DNA of 64,000 nucleotides. It comes from Streptomyces sp. NRRL S-1022. GTDB taxonomy: Bacteria; Actinomycetota; Actinomycetes; Streptomycetales; Streptomycetaceae. Location: NCBI RefSeq assembly GCF_000720135.1, contig NZ_JOIU01000012.1, forward strand, positions 278,493-342,492, written 5' to 3'. Shown here piece by piece: positions 8,785 to 18,595 of this stretch. The translations under genes were made by a program, and so were the position numbers. The notes under the pieces are model-generated. The model did not search any database, was not told where the DNA came from, and was given only the letters and a program-made list of their open reading frames with translations. Each line of letters begins with the position of its first letter. Position 1 is the stretch's first letter.

Positions 8785-9156
8785 TCAGACCCCGAGCAGG
8801 TCCACCACGAAGATGAGGGTCTCGCCCGGCTTGATCGCCGGGGTCGGGCTCTGGTTGCCGTAGGCGAGGTGGGCGGGGATGGTCAGCTGGCGGCGGCCGC
8901 CGACCTTCATGCCCTGCACACCCAGGTCCCAGCCCTGGATGACCCGGCCGGCGCCCAGCGGGAAGCGGAACGGAGCGCCGCGGTTCCAGCTGGCGTCGAA
9001 CTCCTCACCGGTGCTGAACGCCACGCCCACGTAGTGGACGGTGACGGTCTGGCCCGCCTGCGCGACGGGGCCGTCGCCCTCCCAGATGTCCTTGATCTCA
9101 AGGTCCGCCGGAGGCTCGCCGCCCGGGAAGTCGATCTCGGGCTTGTCGATGCTCAC
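8785..9156 (-). CDS. FKBP-type peptidyl-prolyl isomerase, cytoplasmic
   Basis: 123 aa single-domain FKBP catalysing cis-trans isomerisation of X-Pro bonds. Recognisable are VHYVGVAFSTGEEFDASW, the FPLGAGRVIQGWDLGVQGMKVGGRR core, IPAHLAYG and the closing strand LIFVVDLLGV. No signal peptide. It follows a second, exported FKBP on the same strand with an 87-base gap. Confidence 0.93.
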   Translation of the reverse strand: MSIDKPEIDFPGGEPPADLEIKDIWEGDGPVAQAGQTVTVHYVGVAFSTGEEFDASWNRGAPFRFPLGAGRVIQGWDLGVQGMKVGGRRQLTIPAHLAYGNQSPTPAIKPGETLIFVVDLLGV

Positions 9157-9243
9157 GTCAAAAGCTCCTGCTTGTGTACGACACGAAACGCGGACAGTCT
9201 TTCATCTCCGCGGGCTTCCCGCCCGCCCCGGGAGCCTCCTCCG

Positions 9244-10248
9244 TCACATGGCCGCGAGGATGTCCACGGTGAACACGAGGGTGGAGTCCTTCTTGATGAC
9301 GCCACCGCTCGGCGGGGTGTTCCCGTAGCCCAGCTGCGGCGGGACGACGATCAGGACCCGGCTGCCGACCTTCTTGCCGGTCAGGCCCTCGGCCAGGCCC
9401 TTGACCGCCTGCTGCATCTGCTCCAGTCCGAACTGGCTGAGCCGCCCCGAGCCGTACGTCCGCTGGAAGGTCTTGCCGCCCTCCCAGACCAGGCCCTGGA
9501 ACTGGCACAGGACCGTCTGGTCGGCCTTCAGCTCGGGGCCGTCGCCCTCCAGCACGTACTCGGACACGAGCTTCTTCGGCGGGTCGGCCTTGGGGATGGT
9601 CACCTTGGGCACCTGGCCGTCGGTGTTGGTGCCCACCTTCGGCAGGGCCGCGTCGGTCTGCGGGACCTCCCGCCCCTTCGCGGAGCTCTTGGAGTTGAAG
9701 GAATCGATCAGGTCGATGACGAAGACCAGGGTGTCGGTGCCCTTGATGCCCGCCTGCGGGTTGCCCTCCTTGCCGTAGCCCCAGGTGGGCGGGACGGCGA
9801 TCTCGACCCGGCTGCCGGTCTTCTTGCCCGCGAGCGCGTACCGCCAGCCGTCGATGATGCTGCCCTTGGCGAGCTGGATGACCAGCGGGCGATGACGGTC
9901 GTAGGAATTGTCGAAGACCTTGGCGGTGCTCCAGACCTGGCCGAGGTAGTCGGCCCGGACGAAGTCGTTCTCCGCGATCGTGCGGCCGCTGCCCGCGATC
10001 AGCGTCTTCACCGCGATGTTCTTCGACGGCTCGCCCGTGCCCTTGGCGACGGTCGGCTTCTCACCGAACTTCGTGCCCGCCGTGACCGCCGGCAGCGGGC
10101 CGTCCACGATCTTGGGCGGCGGCCCGGAGGACCCCGACGGCGACGGCGAGGTGCCGGCCTTGCTGGTGTCGGACTTGTCGTCACCGCATCCGGCGACTGT
10201 GACCAGTCCTGCGGGTACGGCGGCCAGGAGGAGTGAACGTCGGCGCAC
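9244..10248 (-). CDS. Two-domain FKBP lipoprotein
   Basis: 334 aa exported lipoprotein with signal peptide RRRSLLLAAVPAGLVTVAG and lipobox cysteine C21. Two FKBP domains follow a Ser/Pro-rich linker: the first about 80-175 (VRADYLGQVW, WRYALAGKKTGSRVE, PPTWGYG), the second about 225-334 (LCQFQGLVWEGGKTF, GLAEGLTGKKVGSRV, PPQLGYG). It probably assists folding of secreted proteins outside the membrane. The cytoplasmic FKBP lies downstream and may be in the same transcript. Confidence 0.9.
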   Translation of the reverse strand: MRRRSLLLAAVPAGLVTVAGCGDDKSDTSKAGTSPSPSGSSGPPPKIVDGPLPAVTAGTKFGEKPTVAKGTGEPSKNIAVKTLIAGSGRTIAENDFVRADYLGQVWSTAKVFDNSYDRHRPLVIQLAKGSIIDGWRYALAGKKTGSRVEIAVPPTWGYGKEGNPQAGIKGTDTLVFVIDLIDSFNSKSSAKGREVPQTDAALPKVGTNTDGQVPKVTIPKADPPKKLVSEYVLEGDGPELKADQTVLCQFQGLVWEGGKTFQRTYGSGRLSQFGLEQMQQAVKGLAEGLTGKKVGSRVLIVVPPQLGYGNTPPSGGVIKKDSTLVFTVDILAAM

Positions 10249-10310
10249 GGAAGAGCCTCGTAATCGATCGATCTTGCGGGTGGCGTGCGCGCAACTCTAC
10301 GACTTGAGAA

Positions 10311-10339
10311 GGGCGCCGTACGGGAAACGTACGGCGCCC
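10311..10339 (-). terminator. Terminator after pafA
   Basis: Perfect 12-bp stem (10311-10322 with 10328-10339) around a 5-nt loop; it separates pafA from the FKBP lipoprotein gene. Confidence 0.75.
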
Positions 10340-10391
10340 GTGTGGCGTTCCGGCATATCCGTGCCCGGACGCCCTGCTCGCGGAACCGGCT

Positions 10392-11753
10392 CTACATTCC
10401 GGCGATCAGCTTCTCCACCCGGTCGTCCACCGAACGGAACGGGTCCTTGCACAACACGGTGCGCTGGGCCTGGTCGTTGAGCTTGAGGTGCACCCAGTCG
10501 ACCGTGAAGTCCCTGCGCTGTTCCTGTGCCCGCCGGATGAAGTCGCCGCGCAGCCGGGCGCGAGTGGTCTGCGGCGGAACCGACTTGCCCTCGAAGATCT
10601 TCAAGTCGTTGCAGATCCGGGCGGCTTGCCCCTTCTTCTCCAGCAGGTAGTACAGGCCACGACGGCGGTGGATGTCGTGGTAGGCGAGGTCTATCTGGGC
10701 GACCCGCGGGTGCGACATCGTCATGTTGTGCTTGGCCCGGTACCGCTCGATGAGCTTGTACTTCATGACCCAGTCGATCTCGGTCTCGATGCGGTCCAGT
10801 TCCTCGTTCTCGATCGCTTCGAGGGTGCGGCCCCACAGCTCCAGGACCTGCGCGACGGTGCCGGTGCGGATGCCCCGGCGGTCGCAGAAGTCCACGGCCT
10901 TGTCGAAGTACTCGCGCTGCACCTCCAGCGCGGAGGCCTCCCGGCCGCTGGCCAGGCGCACCTTGCGCCGGCCGGTGATGTCGTGGCTGACCTCGCGGAT
11001 CGCCCGGATCGGGTTCTCCAGGGTGAGGTCGCGCATCACGGTGCCCGCCTCGATCATGCGCAGCACCAGGTCGGTGGCGCCGACCTTGAGCAACATCGTC
11101 GTCTCGGACATGTTGGAGTCGCCGACGATGACGTGCAGCCGGCGGTAGCGCTCGGCGTCCGCGTGCGGTTCGTCGCGCGTGTTGATGATGGGCCGGGAAC
11201 GCGTCGTCGCCGAGGAGACGCCCTCCCAGATGTGCTCCGCGCGCTGGCTGACGCAGTAGACCGCGCCGCGCGGGGTCTGCAGCACCTTGCCGGCGCCGCA
11301 CAGCAGCTGCCGGGTGACCAGGAACGGGATGAGGATGTCCGCGAGCCGGGAGAACTCCCCGTGCCGCGCCACCAGGTAGTTCTCGTGGCAGCCGTACGAG
11401 TTGCCCGCCGAGTCGGTGTTGTTCTTGAAGAGGTAGACGTCGCCTGCGATTCCCTCCTCGTGCAGGCGTCGTTCCGCGTCCACCAGGAGTCCTTCGAGAA
11501 TGCGCTCGCCGGCTTTGTCGTGGGTGACCAGCTCGGTCACGTTGTCACATTCGGGGGTCGCGTATTCCGGATGTGAGCCCACGTCGAGATAGAGCCGGGC
11601 GCCGTTTCGCAGAAAGACGTTGCTGCTGCGGCCCCATGACACGACACGGCGGAAGAGGTACCGCGCCACCTCGTCAGGAGACAGGCGCCGCTGTCCCCTG
11701 AACGTGCACGTGACGCCGTACTCGTTCTCCAGCCCGAAAATGCGGCGGTCCAT
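10392..11753 (-). CDS. pafA: Pup-protein ligase PafA
   Basis: Glutamine-synthetase-fold ligase joining the C-terminal glutamate of Pup to target lysines with ATP. 453 aa, usual length. The N-terminus has the nucleotide-binding [11 protein letters not shown], and [15 protein letters not shown] holds the conserved catalytic aspartate (D57 here). It lacks the Dop-specific insertion, which separates it from the Dop paralogue at 16.9 kb. ATG 11753 lies 9 bases after the MFS stop; no convincing Shine-Dalgarno is visible, suggesting translational coupling. Unlike pup, prcBA and dop, pafA is about 2.5 kb away, beyond the lacI/MFS pair. Confidence 0.96.
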   Translation of the reverse strand: MDRRIFGLENEYGVTCTFRGQRRLSPDEVARYLFRRVVSWGRSSNVFLRNGARLYLDVGSHPEYATPECDNVTELVTHDKAGERILEGLLVDAERRLHEEGIAGDVYLFKNNTDSAGNSYGCHENYLVARHGEFSRLADILIPFLVTRQLLCGAGKVLQTPRGAVYCVSQRAEHIWEGVSSATTRSRPIINTRDEPHADAERYRRLHVIVGDSNMSETTMLLKVGATDLVLRMIEAGTVMRDLTLENPIRAIREVSHDITGRRKVRLASGREASALEVQREYFDKAVDFCDRRGIRTGTVAQVLELWGRTLEAIENEELDRIETEIDWVMKYKLIERYRAKHNMTMSHPRVAQIDLAYHDIHRRRGLYYLLEKKGQAARICNDLKIFEGKSVPPQTTRARLRGDFIRRAQEQRRDFTVDWVHLKLNDQAQRTVLCKDPFRSVDDRVEKLIAGM

Positions 11754-11762
11754 GAGGGAACA

Positions 11763-13022
11763 TTACGCCCGATCCCCCGAGCTGAAACGGGGTTCGGCAG
11801 CACGATTTGGATCATTTTCCGATGAAGCCGCAACGACCGCCCCTCGCGCGGGAGCTGCGAGGACCCCTCCGGTCGCCAGCAGGACCAGCAACGACACGGC
11901 CCCGGCGGCCCCCGGGAGCGCGAAACCCCACACGGTGCCACCGGCCTGGACCACCGGCCCGGCCAGGCCCGTTCCGACCGAGGCACCCACGGTGAACGTC
12001 GTCACCAGCCAGGAGAACGCCTCGGTGACGGTCCCGCCCGGCGCGTGCCGGTCCACGATGATGAACGCGCAGGCGATGCAGGGCGCCAGGAACACACCGG
12101 AGACCACGCTGAGCAGCACCATCGCGACCGGGCCCGGCGTCAGCATCAGCGGCAGGTAACAGACCGCCAGAAGGGCCACCAGCACCCTCAGTCGCCGCTC
12201 GGGCACACCGGCCCACCGGCGGGCCCCGTACACGCTGCCGCCGGCCAGCGCCCCGAGACCCAGCCCGGCCATCAGCCAGCCATAGACCACGTCACCGCCG
12301 TGACCGTCGGCGTACGACACCGAGGCGACCGTGATGGAGCCCAGCGCGATGCCCACGCACAGGAAGGCGGCGAGCAGGACGAGCAGGCCGGGCGAGCGCA
12401 GGGCACCGAGCCAGTGCGCCTCGCGCGGGGCCGAGCGCCACGCCCGCGAGGGCGGCGAGACGACCACGGAGAGCGCGCCGAGCACGCCCAGCAGGCTGAG
12501 CACCAGCAGGGCGGCGCGCTCGTCCCACAGCGACACGCACACGGTCACCAGCAGCGGGCCGACGGTGAACATGACCTCCTGGGCGATCGCGTCCATGGCG
12601 TACGCGGTGTGCACCTGCTCCTCGCGGTCCAGCACCGAGGGCCACAACGCGCGCAGCCCGCCCTCCAGCGGCGGGGTGAACAGGCCGGCCGCCGCCACGG
12701 CCGCGTACGCGAGCGGCAGCGGATCGGTGCCGGCACAGGCGAACAGCACCATGGCGAGCGCGGCGAGGACGGCCGCGGGCAGCTGGACGCGGGGCTGGCC
12801 GTACAGGTCCACGAGGCGGCCCAGCACCGGCTGGCCGACCGCGTTGGCGACGCCGTACACCGCCGCGAGGGCGCCGGCGAGGCTGTAGGTGCCGCCCTCG
12901 GCGCGCACGAAGAGCACCAGCGCGATGGCGGCGGTGGCGTTGGGCAGCCGGCCCACCAGGGTGCCGGTGAGCAGCCGCAGGGCGTGCCTCGCCCTCAGGA
13001 TCTCCAGGTACCCCGTGGCCAT
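11763..13022 (-). CDS. Major facilitator superfamily exporter
   Basis: 419 aa with about 12 hydrophobic segments and the MFS loop motif GQPVLGRLVDLYGQPR between TM2 and TM3 (a variant of GxLaDrxGrr). Substrate unknown; the layout suits a small-molecule efflux pump. It is divergent from a LacI regulator with a paired TACGTA operator candidate between them, so the regulator probably controls it. Its stop is 9 bases before pafA, so pafA may be co-transcribed. Confidence 0.85.
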   Translation of the reverse strand: MATGYLEILRARHALRLLTGTLVGRLPNATAAIALVLFVRAEGGTYSLAGALAAVYGVANAVGQPVLGRLVDLYGQPRVQLPAAVLAALAMVLFACAGTDPLPLAYAAVAAAGLFTPPLEGGLRALWPSVLDREEQVHTAYAMDAIAQEVMFTVGPLLVTVCVSLWDERAALLVLSLLGVLGALSVVVSPPSRAWRSAPREAHWLGALRSPGLLVLLAAFLCVGIALGSITVASVSYADGHGGDVVYGWLMAGLGLGALAGGSVYGARRWAGVPERRLRVLVALLAVCYLPLMLTPGPVAMVLLSVVSGVFLAPCIACAFIIVDRHAPGGTVTEAFSWLVTTFTVGASVGTGLAGPVVQAGGTVWGFALPGAAGAVSLLVLLATGGVLAAPARGAVVAASSENDPNRAAEPRFSSGDRA

Positions 13023-13068
13023 GTCCTGCCCTTCCGTGGCTCGCCGGGACGCCTCGACGGGCCGAAGT

Positions 13069-13097
13069 GTTACGTATAACGTCCGTCTTCATACGTA
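13069..13097. promoter_or_regulatory. Operator candidate between MFS exporter and lacI
   Basis: TACGTAT at 13071-13077 and its reverse complement ATACGTA at 13091-13097 are 20-21 bp apart, about two helical turns; the left copy sits inside GTTA-CGTA-TAAC (13069-13080). A central CG is typical of LacI-family sites. Inferred target of the adjacent regulator. Confidence 0.5.
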
Positions 13098-13139
13098 CCA
13101 TGTGCGCTGTTCGCACGTCCAGACGACCGGGAGTGAGTG

Positions 13140-14159
13140 GTGGCCCGCAGCAGCACGCGCCCGACCAGCCGGGACGTCGCCCAGGCGGCCGGGGTCTCCC
13201 AGGCGGCCGTCTCCCTCGTCCTGGGCGACAAGTGGCGCGGCCGGGTCTCGCACACCACCGCCGAACGGGTCCGGGAGGCCGCCCGCGAACTGGGCTACCG
13301 GCCCAACCTCGCCGCCCGAAACCTCCGCCTGGGCCGCACCCGCACCGTCCTGCTCGTGGTGCCCGCCCTGACGACGGAGTTCTTCGCCGGCGTCTACACC
13401 GGTGCCGCGCGCGTGGCCGCCGAGCACGGCTTCGGCGTGGTCCTCTACCCCTCCCCCGAAGGCATCGGCCCCGCCCGCGACCCCTTCGCCTCCGCGCAGG
13501 CCGCCCTGGACGGCGTCCTCGCCTCCTCCATGGCCGCCGACGCCCTCACCGCCATCCGCGGCGACCAGCTGCCCCTGGTCATGCTCGACAGCGACCCCGC
13601 GGGCAGCCTGGGCGCCGCGACCGTGAACCTGGACATCGCCGACGGCGTCCGCCAGGTCGCCGAGCACCTGCTGGGCCTCGGCCACCGCCGGGTGCTGCAC
13701 CTGGCCGCCGACGTGCCCTCGTGGACCTTCGAGGTGCGCGCGAGGGAACTGGCCGCACGCCTGGCCGCCGTCCCGGGCACCGCGGTCCGCACGGCCCGGG
13801 CCCCGATCTCCATCGAGGGCGCGCTCGCCGCCACCGAGGCCGCGCTCACCGCGCCCGGACCCCGGCCCACGGCGGTGGTCTGCGACGACGACAAGCTCGC
13901 CGCCGGCGCCTACAAGGCGCTGCGCCGCCTCGGCCTGCGGGTCCCCGACGACGTCTCGGTCACCGGCCTGGACGACCTGGCCCTGGCCACCGCCATCGAC
14001 CCCGAGCTGACGACCGTGCGACTGGACGCCGAACTGTTCGGGGAACGGGGCATGCGGGCCCTGCTGGCCGTCCTGGAGGGCCGGGAGCCGGAAGGCGGGG
14101 ACATCCCCGTCCGGCTCGTCGTCCGGGGCTCCACGGCGCCCCCACGGGCGTCCGACTAG
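13140..14159 (+). CDS. LacI-family transcriptional regulator
   Basis: 339-340 aa. N-terminal LacI HTH (TSRDVAQAAGVSQAAVSLVL) and hinge, then a periplasmic-binding-protein-like sensor domain (AVVCDDDKLAAGAYKALRR, VSVTGLDDL). Two GTG codons are adjacent at 13137 and 13140; the second is preferred because GGGAG lies 6 bases before it. Divergent from the MFS exporter, which it likely represses until a small ligand binds. The ligand is not predictable from the sequence. Confidence 0.9.
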   Translation: MARSSTRPTSRDVAQAAGVSQAAVSLVLGDKWRGRVSHTTAERVREAARELGYRPNLAARNLRLGRTRTVLLVVPALTTEFFAGVYTGAARVAAEHGFGVVLYPSPEGIGPARDPFASAQAALDGVLASSMAADALTAIRGDQLPLVMLDSDPAGSLGAATVNLDIADGVRQVAEHLLGLGHRRVLHLAADVPSWTFEVRARELAARLAAVPGTAVRTARAPISIEGALAATEAALTAPGPRPTAVVCDDDKLAAGAYKALRRLGLRVPDDVSVTGLDDLALATAIDPELTTVRLDAELFGERGMRALLAVLEGREPEGGDIPVRLVVRGSTAPPRASD

Positions 14160-14160
14160 A

Positions 14161-14202
14161 CGCCGGGTGCCCCGGCCGGAGATCCGGCCGGGGCACCCGG
14201 CG
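14161..14202. terminator. Bidirectional terminator between lacI and prcA
   Basis: Perfect 20-bp inverted repeat (14161-14180 with 14183-14202) separated by only GA; the inner pairs must open to make a loop. It begins 2 bases after the lacI stop and ends 17 bases before the convergent prcA stop. Confidence 0.8.
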
Positions 14203-14219
14203 ACACCCGCGGAAGGCGG

Positions 14220-14975
14220 TCACTCCTCGTCGGAGTCCTCGGAGCCCTCCGCGCTCTCCGCTTCCGTGCTCGCGCCGTCCGCCGCCAACAGGCGGGCGAG
14301 CTGCCGGCCGACGATCCGCTTGAACTTGCGCTTCTGCGGACGCGTGCGGTCCAGCACGGCCACCTCCAGGCGCTCGGCGGGGATCTCCCGCTCACTGCCG
14401 TTGGTGTCCCGGGACAGGGCCTGCACGGCCAGCTTGAGGGCCTCCGCGAGGCTCATGCCGTCGCGGTGGCGCTGGTCCAGGAAACTGCTGATCTGCTCGG
14501 CGTTGCCGCCGACCGCGACCGAGCCGTGCTCGTCCACGATGGAGCCGTCGTGCGGCAGCCGGTAGATCTGGTCGCCCTCGGGGGTCTCCCCCACCTCGGC
14601 CACCACCAGCTCCACCTCGTACGGCTTCTCGGCGGCCGAGGAGAAGATCGTGCCCAGCGTCTGGGCGTAGACGTTGGCCAGACCGCGGGCCGTGACGTCG
14701 TCGCGGTCGTAGGTGTAACCACGCAGGTCGGCGTAGCGGACACCGCCGATGCGCAGGTTCTCGTACTCGTTGTACTTGCCGGCGGCGGCGAAGCCGATCC
14801 GGTCGTAGATCTCGCTGAACTTGTGCAGCGCGCGGGACGGGTTCTCGCCGACGAACACGATGCCGTCGGCGTACTGCAGCACGACCAGGCTGCGGCCGCG
14901 GGCGATGCCCTTGCGGGCGTACTCCGCCCGGTCGGCCATGGCCTGCTGGGGTGAGACATAGAACGGCGTCGACAC
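14220..14975 (-). CDS. prcA: 20S proteasome alpha subunit PrcA
   Basis: Non-catalytic outer-ring subunit that gates entry to the proteasome and receives the ARC C-terminus. 251 aa with the alpha-type N-terminus [20 protein letters not shown] and the alpha/beta sandwich core. The C-terminus is a long acidic Glu/Ser/Asp tail. GTG 14975 is the start. It lies 62 bases after prcB in the same operon. Confidence 0.96.
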   Translation of the reverse strand: MSTPFYVSPQQAMADRAEYARKGIARGRSLVVLQYADGIVFVGENPSRALHKFSEIYDRIGFAAAGKYNEYENLRIGGVRYADLRGYTYDRDDVTARGLANVYAQTLGTIFSSAAEKPYEVELVVAEVGETPEGDQIYRLPHDGSIVDEHGSVAVGGNAEQISSFLDQRHRDGMSLAEALKLAVQALSRDTNGSEREIPAERLEVAVLDRTRPQKRKFKRIVGRQLARLLAADGASTEAESAEGSEDSDEE

Positions 14976-15037
14976 CGGTTATCCGTCCCTTTCTGTCATG
15001 ATCACTGGATCACCTCGATATGAAACCGGGCCCGCGC

Positions 15038-15883
15038 TCAGAGCAGGGCGGCCTTGGGGCCGTCAGGCTCCTCCAGGCGCTTCTGGAGCACCGCGCGGGA
15101 CAGCTCGGAGGCCTCCTGCTCGGTGAGCCGGCGGAAACCGTCCTCGGTGATCACGGTGATGATCGGGTAGATCCGGCGGGCGACATCGGGACCGCCGGTC
15201 GCCGAGTCGTCGTCGGCCGCGTCGTAGAGGGCCTGCACCACGAGCGTGGTGGCCTGCTCCTCGGTCAGGTCGTCCCGGTAGAGCTTCTTCATCGCACCGC
15301 GCGCGAAGATCGAGCCGGAGCCCGTCGCCGCGAAGTTGTGCTCCTCGGAGCGGCCGCCCGTGACGTCGTACGAGAAGATGCGGCCCTTCTCGCGGTCCAG
15401 GTCGTACCCCGCGAAGAGGGGCACCACGGCCAGGCCCTGCATGGCCATGCCGAGGTTGGAACGGATCATGGTCGACAGCCGGTTCGCCTTGCCCTCCAGG
15501 GACAGCTGCGCGCCCTCGACCTTCTCGAAGTGCTCCAGCTCCAGCTGGAAGAGCTTGACCATCTCGACGGCCAGGCCGGCGGTGCCGGCGATGCCCACGG
15601 CCGAGTACTCGTCGGCCGGGAAGACCTTCTCGATGTCCCGCTGGGCGATCATGTTGCCCATCGTCGCCCGCCGGTCGCCGGCGAGCACCACGCCGCCGGG
15701 GAACGTCACGCCCACGATGGTCGTGCCGTGCGGCGCCTCCAGCACGCCCTGGACGGGCGGCAGCTGCCGGTTGCCGGGCAGCAGCTCCGGCTGGTGCTCG
15801 GCGAGGAAGTCCATGAACGAAGAGGATCCTGGCGTCAGGAAGGCAGCTGGTAGACGCCCGGTGCTACGAGTGTTGGCTTCCAC
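15038..15883 (-). CDS. prcB: 20S proteasome beta subunit PrcB
   Basis: Catalytic inner-ring subunit. 281 aa precursor: a 53-residue propeptide ending in PHG, then the mature N-terminus [11 protein letters not shown], with T54 as catalytic nucleophile. [10 protein letters not shown] and the [10 protein letters not shown] and ATGSGS segments are also typical. GTG 15883 is chosen because the protein then begins [15 protein letters not shown], as I recall for Streptomyces PrcB, and AAGGA lies 5 bases upstream. That start is inside the 3' end of the preceding endonuclease gene (49-bp overlap, different frame). Confidence 0.96.
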   Translation of the reverse strand: MEANTRSTGRLPAAFLTPGSSSFMDFLAEHQPELLPGNRQLPPVQGVLEAPHGTTIVGVTFPGGVVLAGDRRATMGNMIAQRDIEKVFPADEYSAVGIAGTAGLAVEMVKLFQLELEHFEKVEGAQLSLEGKANRLSTMIRSNLGMAMQGLAVVPLFAGYDLDREKGRIFSYDVTGGRSEEHNFAATGSGSIFARGAMKKLYRDDLTEEQATTLVVQALYDAADDDSATGGPDVARRIYPIITVITEDGFRRLTEQEASELSRAVLQKRLEEPDGPKAALL

Positions 15884-16428
15884 AGGTTTCCTTCCAGATA
15901 AGCAACAGCGCGACGGCCGACGTCGGGATCGTCCCGCAACTTGCCGATGGCCGAATTGCAGTTGAAGCACAGTACGCCACGGACCCTACCCGTCTTGTGG
16001 CAGTGATCCACATGCGCGGGCGGGGCGGCCAGGCAGATCGCGCAGAGCCCGTGCTGGGAGGCGATCAGCGCGTCGTGCTCGGCTTCGGTGAGGCCGTAGT
16101 TGCGCTTGAGGTGGTGCTGCCGGCCTTTCACCGCCTTGCACGCCTTGCACAGTGTCGCCAGACCGTCCGGGGCACTGCTGTTCCGAGTCCACTCACCATG
16201 CGGCTTGATCTCGCCGCAGGTGCGGCAGTACTTGTGTCCCTCGGGCGCCTGGACCCTTGGACGGACGTTGAGGCCCTTCGCCAGCTGCCGCTGCTGGTGG
16301 TAGGCAGCCGCGCACTCCCGGCAATAGGCCTGCAGGCCGTCCCGCATGGACTTGTTCTTCGCGAATGCTGCTCGCGGCTTGTGTTCCTTGCACCGCGAGC
16401 AGCGCTTCGCGCTGGCTTCGCTTGCCAA
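15835..16428 (-). CDS. Endonuclease VII-like HNH protein inside the proteasome operon
   Basis: 197 aa. C-terminal recombination endonuclease VII/HNH domain with zinc-binding C129/C132 and C154/C157 flanking [20 protein letters not shown] (H142-H144 likely catalytic). Before it are two tandem zinc ribbons repeating the same pattern: C10/C13...C36/C39 and C68/C71...C94/C97. This is a phage-type Holliday-junction nuclease fold, though the activity here is unknown. TTG 16428 follows a GGGGGG run. Codon use is more A/T-rich at third positions (GCT GTT GCT TAT, GGA, CCA ACA) than its neighbours, suggesting acquisition by transfer. It sits 32 bases after pup and overlaps the prcB start; its YLEGN codons supply the prcB ribosome site. 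Confidence 0.85.
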   Translation of the reverse strand: MASEASAKRCSRCKEHKPRAAFAKNKSMRDGLQAYCRECAAAYHQQRQLAKGLNVRPRVQAPEGHKYCRTCGEIKPHGEWTRNSSAPDGLATLCKACKAVKGRQHHLKRNYGLTEAEHDALIASQHGLCAICLAAPPAHVDHCHKTGRVRGVLCFNCNSAIGKLRDDPDVGRRAVAYLEGNLWKPTLVAPGVYQLPS

Positions 16429-16460
16429 CTCAGACCCCCCGGCGACCTTCGATCCGAAGG

Positions 16461-16679
16461 CTACTCGCCGCCCTTCTGAACGAAGCTTCGAACGAAGTCC
16501 TCTGCATTCTCCTCCAGGACATCGTCGATCTCGTCCAGCACCGAGTCCACGTCGTCGCTCAGCTTCTCGTGCCGCTCCTTGAGGTCCTCCGAGGCCTGCG
16601 CGTCCTGCGCCTGCTCCTCGACCTCTTCCGTGGACCGGGTGGCCTTCTGCTGGCCGCCGCCGGTGTCCTTGGTCGCCAT
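16461..16679 (-). CDS. pup: Prokaryotic ubiquitin-like protein Pup
   Basis: Disordered protein tag for proteasomal degradation, 72 aa. The C-terminal half is acidic and helical (SDDVDSVLDEIDDVLEENAE), which binds the ARC coiled coil, and it ends VQKGGE. Because the last residue is Glu and not Gln, it needs no deamidation before PafA ligates it. ATG 16679 is the start, matching the family N-terminus MATKDTGGGQQK. First gene of pup-endonuclease-prcB-prcA; 172 bases separate it from dop upstream. Confidence 0.96.
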   Translation of the reverse strand: MATKDTGGGQQKATRSTEEVEEQAQDAQASEDLKERHEKLSDDVDSVLDEIDDVLEENAEDFVRSFVQKGGE

Positions 16680-16851
16680 AACCCTCACCCCGCTCAGTTC
16701 GCCTGCCGATCGGTGATGATCAGACCCTATAGTCCGGGTCCGACATCGGCCCCGCAGTTTCCACAACATGCGGGGGCCACCTGGATGATTCCCGGGCGGT
16801 GGGGTTTCCACCCCGGCCGCCGGGGTCGGAACGAGTACCCGCTGATCGCGC

Positions 16852-18363
16852 TCAGCTCCCGGACAGCACCCTGACCAGGTCTTCCGCGGTACGACAGCGG
16901 TCCAGCAGCTCCTTGACGTGATTTCGCGTTCCGCGTAGCGGCTCCAGGGTTGGAACGCGCTGGAGGGAGTCGCGGCCGGGCAGGTCGAAGATGACCGAGT
17001 CCCAGCTCGCGGCGGCGACGTCGTCCGCGTACTGCTCCAGGCAGCGTCCGCGGAAGTACGCGCGCGTGTCCTCCGGCGGCTTCGTACGTGCCCGGTCGAC
17101 CTCGGTCTCGTCCAGCAGCCGCTTGATGCGCCCGCGGGCCGCCAGGCGGTTGTAGAGGCCCTTCTCGGCGCGTACGTCGGCGTACTGGAGGTCGACGAGG
17201 TGCAGCCGGGCCGCGTCCCAGTCGAGGCCGTCGCGCCGGCGGTAGCCCTCCATCAGCTCCCGCTTGGCGACCCAGTCCAGCTCGCCGGCCAGGCTCATCG
17301 GGTCGTTCTCCAGCCGGGTGAGGGTGTCCTCCCAGCGGCTGAGCACGTCCTTTGTCTGGTCGTCGGCGTCGGCGCCGAAGCGCTCCTCGACGTACTTGCG
17401 GGCCAGCTCGAAGTACTCCATCTGCAACTGGACCGCGGTGAGTGTGCGCCCGCTGCGCAGGGTGACCAGGCGCTTGAGGGAGGGGTCGTGCGAGACCTGG
17501 TGCAGGGTGCGCACGGGCTGGTCGACGGCGAGGTCCACGGCGATGAAGCCGTCCTCGATCATGGACAGCACCAGGGCGGTCGTACCCAGCTTGAGGTAGG
17601 TGGAGATCTCCGAGAGGTTGGCGTCGCCGATGATCACGTGCAGCCGGCGGTACTTCTCGGCGTCCGCGTGCGGCTCGTCGCGGGTGTTGATGATCGGGCG
17701 CTTGAGCGTGGTCTCCAGGCCGACCTCGACCTCGAAGTAGTCCGCGCGCTGGCTGAGCTGGAAGCCGTGTTCGTGCCCGTCCTGGCCGATGCCGACGCGG
17801 CCCGCTCCGGCGAAGACCTGGCGGGAGACGAAGAAGGGGGTGAGGTGGCGCACGATGTCCGAGAACGGGGTCTCCCGCTTCATCAGGTAGTTCTCGTGCG
17901 TGCCGTAGGAGGCGCCCTTGTTGTCGGTGTTGTTCTTGTAGAGGTGGATCGGCTGGGCGCCGGGCAGCTGCGCCGCCCGCTCGGCGGCCTCGGCCATGAT
18001 CCGCTCGCCGGCCTTGTCCCACAGGACGGCGTCACGGGGGTTGGTGACCTCGGGGGCGCTGTATTCGGGGTGGGCGTGGTCGACGTACAGGCGGGCACCG
18101 TTGGTGAGGATCACATTGGCCAGGCCGATGTCCTCGTCGGTGAGCTGGCTGGCGTCGGCGGCCTCCCGGGCGAGGTCGAAGCCTCGCGCGTCCCGCAGCG
18201 GATTCTCCTCCTCGAAGTCCCAGCGGGCCCGGCGGGCCCGGTGCATCGCCGCCGCGTAGGCGTTGACGATCTGGGACGAGGTGAGCATGGCATTGGCGTT
18301 CGGGTGGCCGGGGACGGAGATCCCGTACTCCGTCTCGATGCCCATTACTCGCCGTACGGTCAT
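16852..18363 (-). CDS. dop: Depupylase Dop
   Basis: Hydrolase removing Pup from substrates, and deamidating Pup where it ends in Gln (not needed here). 503 aa, PafA paralogue. N-terminus [29 protein letters not shown] holds the key aspartate D95; between them is the Dop loop (about residues 40-80), absent from PafA. ATG 18363 has AAGGAGG 5 bases upstream. Transcribed before pup on the same strand; arc upstream ends in its own terminator. Confidence 0.95.
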   Translation of the reverse strand: MTVRRVMGIETEYGISVPGHPNANAMLTSSQIVNAYAAAMHRARRARWDFEEENPLRDARGFDLAREAADASQLTDEDIGLANVILTNGARLYVDHAHPEYSAPEVTNPRDAVLWDKAGERIMAEAAERAAQLPGAQPIHLYKNNTDNKGASYGTHENYLMKRETPFSDIVRHLTPFFVSRQVFAGAGRVGIGQDGHEHGFQLSQRADYFEVEVGLETTLKRPIINTRDEPHADAEKYRRLHVIIGDANLSEISTYLKLGTTALVLSMIEDGFIAVDLAVDQPVRTLHQVSHDPSLKRLVTLRSGRTLTAVQLQMEYFELARKYVEERFGADADDQTKDVLSRWEDTLTRLENDPMSLAGELDWVAKRELMEGYRRRDGLDWDAARLHLVDLQYADVRAEKGLYNRLAARGRIKRLLDETEVDRARTKPPEDTRAYFRGRCLEQYADDVAAASWDSVIFDLPGRDSLQRVPTLEPLRGTRNHVKELLDRCRTAEDLVRVLSGS

Positions 18364-18543
18364 GCGGCCCTCCTTGCCCGGCGGCACCCTCGGTCGTGGG
18401 CGCCGCTCAAGTACCGCCGGCGCTTCGGTGCGTGTGCGGTGCCCGTCCCCGCACGGCGCGACTCGGCGGCAGGAACGAGCCTAGAACGCCTTTGCGCTGG
18501 TGGGGAGATCATTTGCGTCATTGACTGCTCCGGTCGTGGCCCG

Positions 18544-18587
18544 AAAAACAGTCGGCTGCCGGTACCCGCCGAGGGCACCCGCAGCCG
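18544..18587 (-). terminator. Terminator after arc
   Basis: CGGCTGC (18553-18559) pairs with GCAGCCG (18581-18587) over a structured loop; on the minus strand a TTTTT run (18544-18548) follows. It separates arc from dop. Confidence 0.65.
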
Positions 18588-18595
18588 CCCTGCCG

